Assembly (NCBI RefSeq): GCF_037975245.1 | Contig: NC_092564.1 | Span: 17,004,984 to 17,068,983 of the forward strand | From: Apostichopus japonicus | Taxonomy: Eukaryota > Echinodermata > Holothuroidea > Aspidochirotida > Stichopodidae | DNA: 64,000 nucleotides | Reading direction: 5' to 3' | Shown: positions 24,901-35,607 of the stretch, one piece after another | Layout: each line of letters opens with the position of its first letter | How positions within the stretch are numbered: the stretch's first letter is position 1 | Made by a program: the position numbers and the translations under genes | The notes under the pieces: model-generated | The model's input: the letters and a program-made list of their open reading frames with translations, nothing else | Told to the model about the DNA's origin: nothing | Database searches by the model: none

Positions 24901-27900
24901 GTACTTAATATTACAAAACCTGTATGGAAAAAAGGTCATCCTATTGTAGTATCTATATTTGGTAACTTTGGCAGTATTCTTTTGAAGGGTTTCTAAATGA
25001 GGAGACCTAGCTATAAGTCTTCAGTGTATGTTCTATCATAAAGGCCCCTATGCGCTAATAGCCAAGAAACACACTTCCTGTTGCACTACCGTGCAATGGA
25101 TGTAATACAGTGTGCAATTGATGTGATACAGTGTGCAATGGATGTAATACAGTGTGCAATTGATGTGATACAGTGTGCAATTGATGTGATACAGTGTGCA
25201 ATTGATGTAATACAGTGTGCAATTGATGTGATACAGTGTGCAATGGATGTAATACAGTGTGCAATTGATGTGATACAGTGTGCAATTGATGTGATACAGT
25301 GTGCAATGGATGTAATACAGTGTGCAATTGATGTAATACAGTGTGCAATTGATGTAATACAGTGTGCAATGGATGTAATACAGTGTGCAATTGATGTAAT
25401 ACAGTGTGCAATTGATGTGATACAGTGTGCAATTGATGTGATACAGTGTGCAATTGATGTAATACAGTGTGCAATTGATGTAATACAGTGTGCAATTGAT
25501 GTGATACAGTGTGCAATAGATATAAGACAGTGCGCAATAGATATATATTAAAGTGCAATAGATGACAGTGTGCAATAGATATAATACAGTGTGCAATAGA
25601 TGTTATACAGTGTGCAATAGATGTGATACAGTGTGCAAAAGATGTGAAACAGTGTGCAATAGATATATAAAAATACAGTGCAATAGATATAATAATAGTG
25701 CAATAGATGTTATACAGTGTGCAATAGACATAATCGGTGTGAAAATAAGTGTAAAACAGTGCGCAACAGATAGAATACAGTGTGCAATATATTTGATATA
25801 ATACAGTGCAATACATATCATACAGTGTGCAATAGATATAAGACAGTGCGCAATAGATATATTAAAGTGCAATAGATGACAGTGTGCAATAGATAGAATA
25901 CAGTGTGCAATAGACTAGACAATACTAAAGATGAAGTGATTGGTTAACTTCTCTGGGTAACTGGAAACTTATGTGTCACAATTTTTTTTTTTTTGGGGGG
26001 GGGGGGTTTCTTTGTCATTGTTTTGTTCACCAACCTAAGTTTCTGTTGAGCCAATTATTAAACAGGTTCAAAGCCCAGAAAATGAGTCTTAATGTCTATC
26101 AAATAGTTTGTATTTCACTTTTGAAACTGGTCAATGTGATGGCCATAATGCACTATAAGCTTCAAGACTCACTGATCTTCCATGAAAACTGGGCCATGAC
26201 CTACCAGATCCCCCTAGTGCAGAATCTATGCACAGAGCTCATCTGACATCTGGAAAAATCCTACAAACCACTGAAAAATTTGGCTCCAGAGTTTGTGGAT
26301 CTATAGAATTACTAAATGTCCCCTAATGCCTGACATCAGAGCTAAGTGAAGTTTTTTTCCGGCCTTAACAGTATGTTGATAAGCTCTATGAGATAAACTG
26401 AACAGATATATCAATACTATACTTGTACATTCCTAAATTTCTGTGAACTCTTATGTTTGCCATTCTTATGTCTTTTTACCCTTTATCATCTTGTATTTGT
26501 CTTATATGTACATATGCGAGCTTGTAATTTCCCTTTTGGGATGAAATAAAGTTTTACTTACTTACTTACTTACTAAAGAAGGATTTAGGTAGATAGCAGT
26601 GGTGGATCCAGACTTTTCAGGAACAGGAGGCCTTGGATACAAGTATATATACGACAATTACTACAGAAATAGCAATGAATATTAGAAAACATTGGGAAAA
26701 GAAAAGGAAGTCCATGAAGAGCGTACTCAAATTTTGACAAAGTGTTCCTCGGTATGAGAAAAATTATATTATTTTTGGAGCTAATTTTTTTGTTAGCGTC
26801 GAAAGATTTCAGAAGAGGGAGCCCGGGACCCCTGAACACCCCTCCTTGGATGCAGCCTTTGATAGTATTGGTTCTCATTTCTGTGATCCTTTCCTTTTCA
26901 GGAGATTCCAGAAGAGCCATCGCAAGAGAGACCCCTGGTGACTGGACCTCCTAATCTTAGAGCGATGGAGGCTAACAGAGAAGCAAAGATCAAGAGATAC
27001 AAAGAGAAAAAGGACATTGAGAAGAAGATGCAAGTCATAGGAACGTTGAAGTACATTACCACAAAAGATGAGGAAACTCAGGTATTATTTAACATATGAA
27101 TTATGAATTGAATGTTTTTAAATTTTTGAAACAAGGTGAAAGGTAGAAAAGTCATTAAAGTGTTTGAATGAAATCATTTAGGTCACTGGACAACCAGGCT
27201 TTACATATTGGTTGTCCGAACGGCAAATTTGGTTGTCCTTAAAAAACAGTTGCAAAAAAAGACCAATATATACACTAGAAGAGATGTGTAAGTTGGTCAG
27301 TAGATCACCTCATAATAACAAAGAGAACCAGGGGCGTAGCGAAAGGGTTTTTGTTGGGGGGGTGTGGAGAATTTGATTTGCCGACGGATCTGGAAGTGGT
27401 GACTGAAATGGGGGAGGGGTCTAAGGGGAGCGGGTGTCCCCCTCCCCTTTGGAAATTTTTTAGTTTTGAAACGTCCTTAGATGCAATCTGGTGCATATTT
27501 TAGGTCAAATTTGATTTGCCGACGGATCTGGAAGTGGTGACTGAAATGGGGGAGGGGTCTAAGGGGAGGGGGTGTCCTCCTCCCCTTTGGAAAATTTTTA
27601 GTTTTGAAACGTCCTTAGATGCAATCTGGTGCATATTTTAAGTCAAACTTGATTTGCCGACGGATCTGGAAGTGGTGACTGAAATGGGGGAGGGGTCTAA
27701 GGGGAGGGGGTGTCCTCCTCCCCTTTGGAAAATTTTTAGTTTTGAAACGTCCTTAGATGCAATCTGGTGCATATTTTAAGTCAAATTTGATTTGCCGACG
27801 GATCTGGAAGTGGTGACTGAAATGGGGGAGGGGTCTAAGGGGAGGAGGTGTCCTCCTCCCCTTTGGCAATTTTTTAGTTTTGAAACGTCCTTAGATGCAA

Positions 27901-30900
27901 TCTGGTGCATATTTTAAGTCAAATTTGATTTGCCGACGGATCTGGAAGTGGTGACTGAAATGGGGGAGGGGTCTAAGGGGAGGGGGTGTCCCCCTCCCCT
28001 TTGGAAATTTTTAGTTTTGAAACGTCCTTAGATGCAATCTGGTGCATATTTTAAGTCAAATTTGATTTGCCGACGGATCTGGAAGTGGTGACTGAAATGG
28101 GGGAGGGGTCTAAGGGGAGGGGGTGTCCCCCTCCCCTTTGGAAATTTTTAGTTTTGAAACGTCCTTAGATGCAATCTGGTGCATATTTTAAGTCAAATTT
28201 GATTTGCCGACGGATCTGGAAGTGGTGACTGAAATGGGGGAGGGGTCTAAGGGGAGGGGGTGTCCTCCTCCCCTTTGGAAATTTTTAGTTTTGAAACGTC
28301 CTTAGATGCAATCTGGTGCATATTTTAAGTCAAATTTGATTTGCCGACGGATGTGGAAGTGGTGACTGAAATGGGGGAGGGGTCTAAGGGGAGGGGGTGT
28401 CCCCCTCCCCTTTGGAAAATTTTTAGTTTTGAAACGTCCTTAGATGCAATCTGGTGCATATTTTAAGTCAAATTTGATTTGCCGACGGATGTGGAAGTGG
28501 TGACTGAAATGGGGGAGGGGTCTAAGGGGAGGGGGTGTCCCCCTCCCCTTTGGAAAATTTTTAGTTTTGAAACGTCCTTAGATGCAATCTGGTGCATATT
28601 TTAGGTCAAATTTGATTTGCCGACGGATCTGGAAGTGGTGACTGAAATGGGGGAGGGGTCTAAGGGGAGGGGGTGTCCCCCTCCCCTTTGGCAATTTTTT
28701 AGTTTTGAAACGTCCTTAGATGCAATCTGGTGCATATTTTAGGTCAAATTTGATTTGCCGACGGATCTGGAAGTGGTGACTGAAATGGGGGAGGGGTCTA
28801 AGGGGAGGGGGTGTCCCCCTCCCCTTTGGAAAATTTTTAGTTTTGAAACGTCCTTAGATGCAATCTGGTGCATATTTTAGGTCAAATTTGATTTGCCGAC
28901 GGATCTGGAAGTGGTGACTGAAATGGGGGAGGGGTCTAAGGGGAGGGGGTGTCCCCCTCCCCTTTGGCAATTTTTTAGTTTTGAAACGTCCTTAGATGCA
29001 ATCTGGTGCATATTTTAGGTCAAATTTGATTTGCCGACGGATCTGGAAGTGGTGACTGAAATGGGGGAGGGGTCTAAGGGGAGGGGATGTCCCCCTCCCC
29101 TTTGGCAATTTTTTAGTTTTGAAACGTCCTTAGATGCAATCTGGTGCATATTTTAGGTCAAATTTGATTTGCCGACGGATCTGGAAGTGGTGACTGAAAT
29201 GGGGGAGGGGTCTAAGGGGAGGGGGTGTCCTCCTCCCCTTTGGCAATTTTTTAGTTTTGAAACGTCCTTAGATGCAATCTGGTGCATATTTTAGGTCAAA
29301 TTTGATTTGCCGACGGATCTGGAAGTGGTGACTGAAATGGGGGAGGGGTCTAAGGGGAGGGGGTGTCCCCCTCCCCTTTGGAAAATTTTTAGTTTTGAAA
29401 CGTCCTTAGATGCAATCTGGTGCATATTTTAGGTCAAATTTGATTTGCCGACGGATCTGGAAGTGGTGACTGAAATGGGGGAGGGGTCTAAGGGGAGGGG
29501 ATGTCCCCCTCCCCTTTGGCAATTTTTTAGTTTTGAAACATACTTAGATGCAATCTGGTGCATATTTTAGGTCAAATTTGATTTGCCGACGGATCTGGAA
29601 GTGGTGACTGAAATGGGGGAGGGGTCTAAGGGGAGGGGGTGTCCTCCTCCCCTTTGGAAAATTTTTAGTTTTGAAACGTCCTTAGATGCAATCTGGTGTA
29701 TATTTTAGGTCAAATTTGATTTGCCGACGGATCTGGAAGTGGTGAATGAAATGGGGGAGGGGTCTAAGGGGAGGGGGTGTCCTCCTCCCCTTTGGAAAGT
29801 TTTTAGTTTTGAAACGTCCTTAGATGCAATCTGGTGTATATTTTAAGTCAAATTTGATTTGCCGACGGATCTGGAAGTGGTGACTGAAATGGGGGAGGGG
29901 TCTAAGGGTAGGGGGTCCACCCCTCCCCTTTGGAAATTTTTTAGTTTTGAAACGTCCTTAGATACAATCTGGTGCATATTTTAAGTCAAATTTGGCACGG
30001 AAGAAGCTCCCGTTCTCCTTTTCTCTATTCAGCTTTCCTTCTTTCTTCCCCTTCCGCTCTCTTCACCTTTTCTCCTTTTGCCGACAGACCCAAAATTTGC
30101 CGACAGCGACCAAATTATTGGGGGGGTGTGACACCCCCCCACACCTCCCCGCTCGCTACGCCCCTGAAGAGAACCTCTAACACCTCTCCATATAATAGTT
30201 TTTGCACCCCTTCATTAGTTATCACACACTGTTTGTCTGGAAGCGTTACCTGTACTACAATAAGTGAATGTTAGGCTATGTTGCAGCCTACACTAAATCC
30301 TACAGCATATCTGTTCAAAGAATAGCCTTATATCCTAGTTGCAAAATTCAATATGCCTAGATGACCCAAAAAAATAAAAAATACATTTGAGATTTGAGGA
30401 TATATTTTCCTACTATTTTATATTTCCACCAGTTCATGTTGTGAGAAAATAAAATTTTATCCCAACTAAAGCTGACTTTTAAATAAAACTTCAATAATAA
30501 AACTTCAACATTTAGAGAAAAACAACATTCTTTCCACCTTTACTTTGTAAGTAAAAAACATTGAAAGGAAATTTATAGCACAAAGATTGCAAGTTCTAGT
30601 CTTGGTCAGATCATTGCTTTGTGCCTGTGCCTTTGGACAAGGCACTTTATCTCCATTGTCTCTCTTCACTTAGGTGTATAAATGGATGGGGGGCCTGTGA
30701 GATAAAACTGTCAGCTGGGCGCTGTTTAACTGCTGCCATGTGGAGGGATTGTCTCTACATGTTTGACAGGTTATCGTTGACCAGGGTAATATTGTAATGC
30801 GCCTTGAGCACTGTTATCGGTGGATATGTCTGCGCTTTATAAATCCTCAATATCAATATTATTATTGTTTGCCCATACAGAGGGAATATTACCTTCTTTT

Positions 30901-33900
30901 GCTCAAGAGTTGGATCAACAAGGGTTTAGAGGAGCTACCCGGGCTTTATCAAGAGGCAGAAATGCTGGAGTTCATGGCCAAGAGGAGAGAACGAGGGGAG
31001 GAGAATGAACCCACGGCGGCGGTCGAACCAGCTCGAAAAGTCAGTCTTATGCTTGAAGTTTCAAGCAATTATTTATATGTCATGGACATTGTTCTCCCGA
31101 CACACAAAGATATGAATATCTGATATATTGTTAGTTCCTTATCTTAATGGTACAACAGGATAAGAAATAAATGCAAAAGCCATTTTGATAGAATGTTGTA
31201 ATTTATGTAATGCCATAATATCATGGTCAACTTTTTCATAGCCCAGGTGGAGGCTTACACACAGTTTTACAGCATGTGAAGCTATCTAAATGTCGTTTAC
31301 ATATTAACCATGCCAACAGAAAGGTGAGGGGTGAGGCAAATTGCACCGTGGTCTTCCCTTGACAACAAATTTAAAGGGACTATATAGCAGATATACTGAT
31401 CCCAGGAATTGTGTTTGTTACCCTGAATACCAACCGTCAAACAATGCTTGGTGATGACATTACTACATGTTACCTCAGTAAGGTTGCATTTTTTAAAATA
31501 ATAAAAATTCCTGGAATTGTCTTCAGATTTTATCAGAATTTCAAAAGTGATAAAATATTTTAGGACTGGACATCATAATTAGACAAATATCTCCAAGCCA
31601 TTTTAGAAGAAGTGCCATACCCTTGAGAAAATAAGGTTACAGTGAATGTTAGAAAATAAGTACACTAATTCTCTGCAAATGGGGCTCTCCAACAGAGGGC
31701 GCTGTCACAACGATCCTAACATGCATGATCAGTAGTGTTTTAACCATCTCTGAATTTAAAGGATTAACACGATTGCGTGAAAGCAGTCACAACTTTCACA
31801 AACACACCGGGTGCATTTGCACACTGTACCACTGGGTGATTGACAACACTGTTCCATCTGTACAATTTTACCGAATGAAAACCCATTCTTATCTGAAGAC
31901 AAAAGTTGAGGTGATTAAAACAGTAAACTTGACTTGAATCTTCCGAAATATAGTTCAAGAGGTCTCTTCATCATTTATAGTTACAAACAAAACTGTATAT
32001 ATACCACTAATTATTGACTCATGGTACCGTTACAATCTGTGGTCAGAGAGCTCTTTGAGTTTAGGAAGGGGATGGGAGGGGATGGGAGTAAGGAAGGTAG
32101 GGGAGGGGAAGGAATGAGGTATGAGAGGTTTAATGACAGGGGAGGAGTTTGATATACAGTGTCTTGGACAAAGGTTAGGAAGTGAAGGGATTATTAAATG
32201 ACTGAATTTTCCCATATAAGATAGCACTCTTAGTTTGTGAATGGTTGGTTTCACTCCATATGTTTGAGTCATTCCGTCTCTGTACGATCTAGACTCTTCA
32301 TTCCTGCTATCTCGTTGGTTTTTATGTCTCTATGTGTCTCTCCCACATTTGAATCACCCAGCCGTTGAAACCATTCGTGTTGCTGAGAGACAAGTTACAG
32401 GCTCATGTGTTTGGTGCCGGTTACCCTAGTCTACCCACGATGACGTTAGAGGAATATTTCCAGAAAGAAATTGATGAAGGAAAGATACAGTTAGACTCCA
32501 GGTAGATCTTTGGTTTTCTTTTCCTTTCACTCCTTAACTGGAAAAAACATTGTCACAATGCATAAAGGTAGTAAGCACTCTATGTAGATTGAGACCACCA
32601 GCTTACAGTATTCATAAATGCAAAGCATCTAGTAGCTTCTGCAGCATATTCTGTGCAATGTTCCAACTTAAAGTGGGGGAGGTGGGAGCCCTTGATTAAA
32701 CTCTTGCTCTTATGAAGCTAAGTTTCCCGGTGATACGCGTTGATCAGACAGTCTGTAAAATGTAGGCCGCACTTTCTTCCTACTTGCCTCCTTGTACTCT
32801 TACTTTGCTCGCAGCATTTTTGTAAATCTAGTACAAGATTAGGTACCGATACTCGTGCAGCTCACAGCCTTGTAATCGCCTCCTATTGGTTCCATGGGAA
32901 ATGAAGTTGTAGTCATAGTGATGCCTTCAGGCTAACCCTAGTAACATTTATAGTAAGTTAACTTTATTTACACACAGCATTTGTGTAAATCTAGTACAAG
33001 ATTAGGTACCTGTTCTCGTGCAGCTCACAGCCTTGTACTAGACTCTTATTGGTACCATAGGAAATGTAGTTGTAGTCATGGTGATGACTTCAGACTAACC
33101 CTAGTAACGTTAGTAAGTTAACTTTATTTACACGCAGCATTTTCGTAAATCTAATACAAGATTAGGTACTGGTACTCGTGCAGCTCACAGCCTTGTAATC
33201 GCCTCCTATTGGTTCCATGGGAAATGTAGTTGTAGTCATAGTGATGCCTTCAGGCTAACCCTAGTAACATTTATAGTAAGTTAACTTTATTTACACACAG
33301 CATTTGTGTTAATCTAGTACAAGATTAGGTACCGGTTCTCGTGCAGCTCACAGCCTTGTACTAGACTCCTATTGGTACCATGGGAAATGTAGTTGTAGTC
33401 ATAGTGATGCCTTCAGGCTAACCCTAGTAACATTTATAGTAAGTTAACTTTATTTACACACAGCATTTGTGTAAATCTAGTACAAGATTAGGTACCGGTT
33501 CTCGTGCAGCTCACAGCCTTGTACTAGACTCTTATTGGTACCATGGTACCAAATGTAGTTGTAGTCATGGTGATGACTTCAGACTAACCCTAGTAACGTT
33601 AGTAAGTTAACTTTATTTACACGCAGCATTTTTGTAAATCTAATACAAGATTAGGTACCGGTACTCGTGCAGCTCACAGCCTTGTACTCGACTCCTATTG
33701 GTACCATGGGAAATGTAGTTGTAGTCATGGTGATGACTTCAGACTAACCCTAGTAACGTTAGTAAGTTAACTTTATTTACACGCAGCATTTTTGTAAATC
33801 TAATACAAGATTAGGTACCGGTACTCGTGCAGCTCAAAGCCTTGTACTCGACTCTTATTGGTACCATGGGAAATATAGTTGTAGTCATGGTGATGGCTTC

Positions 33901-35288
33901 AGGCTAACCCAAGTAACGTTAGTAAGTTGACTTTATTTACATGGTCGTCGAGAGGGAAATATTAATGCGTATTTCGCTCTCAGACTGCATGTATTACTTT
34001 ATCCCTTATCTACATTGTAGCGATCAGCATACAGATAATAGTATCGAACAATTCAGCACCACCTGTCCCGCTCTGAAGTCTTGTAACATTTGTGATTGGA
34101 AGTGAATTACTTCTCAAAAAGCAACATATTATACTATAGACTCATTGGCAAAGGTCTTCCCATCATCAACTTTCTTTGTCAAGAATCAAGGAATTTGTTA
34201 ACATTTAAGTCCTTTTGAGTTTCTATGATTTGTGATAAGTGCTAATGAAAGCTTCAGCATTAAGAAGAAACATTTAGTCAGCATCAGATTGGCACAGCAA
34301 GAGACCCATGTCCAAACGAGGATGGGGGTGGTGAGGGAGAAGGGGTGGCTGCAGCCAGGCAATGTAGGGCACAACCTATTGTGCTTAACGGTGTCACACG
34401 CAATAGTCGGCGTGTGGGCGTTCGGAGGTAATCTCTCTTTGTTTATTAATACGGATTCATCCTAGCTGAGCAAGGTTTTGCCTCCATAGTTGTTTTAACT
34501 ACAGTTGCTTCATTTGATCACGATCCAATTAATCCACGACAGGCTTCTGATACATGACAAAAACACGAGAAGTATCTCAACTCTTTGACCTCTGTACTAA
34601 TTCAAGGATTGAGGGTGTAAGGTTGCTCGTTAACAGATCTTTGGTACACTTTTGAAATATCGATCATCAAAAACTCACGTTCTGATAGACCGTTTGCTTT
34701 TAACAGGACACAATTTTTCATTCTCTTTTGACAACATCTATGCTTCCCCCTAACCCTCTCCCTCCTCCTCACCCCTCACAAGACACAAAATGAACATGAA
34801 TTATGTGATTTTTTAGTAAGGATTCCTATCTTTATTTTTGGCAAAGTATGAAATGGGACAAACATTGGTTGCTTTCTATTGATACCATGCCGGTTAAGGA
34901 AACCTTGATAATAAGGCTGAAATCCAAATTAATGTCTACATAAAGTTGCATGACAATGCAATTTTTGTGCATTGCTTTTTGTCAATGAGTGGCAATGGGA
35001 TGGAACAAGAAGGAGGGGAGTGTGGAATGTGGGAGGGTTACAGAGTTGATCTGGTAGAAAGTGGATGTGTTTTTTTGAAATCCTTAAGGACACTAATAAC
35101 TGGCTGTTTTCAGACCACATTTATGCAAGGCTTATCGTTACGACTAATAACAAATTACAAAGAGGTAAGTTACAACTTTGCTAGAGCTGGCTGCATGTCA
35201 TATTTTATTTTTGTTTTATTTCTCAACCTAGGGTCGCACAGTTCTTTACATTTATATGAATACATATATATATATGTGTGTTTATATA

Positions 35289-35334
<46 letters not shown>

Positions 35335-35409
35335 CATATATATATATGTATATGAATACATATATATATATGTATATATGTGTGTGTGTATATATATATA
35401 CTGTATATA

Positions 35410-35442
<33 letters not shown>

Positions 35443-35576
35443 GTATATGAATACATATATATATATGTATATATGTGTGTGTATATATATATACATATGG
35501 TGCATATGATGTACATTTTGTGTTTTATTTGTGTTGTATACATATTTGTATATATATGATGTCTATATATACTTTG

Positions 35577-35607
<31 letters not shown>

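Noticed and set aside
25055..25816. Long minus-strand frame of 253 codons, His/Leu/Ser-rich
   Set aside because: It lies wholly in the 21-bp minisatellite of an IGBP1 intron. Its length comes from a period divisible by three.
27372..29990. CRISPR-like array
   Set aside because: Units are continuous 138-bp direct repeats with no variable spacers, in a eukaryotic intron.
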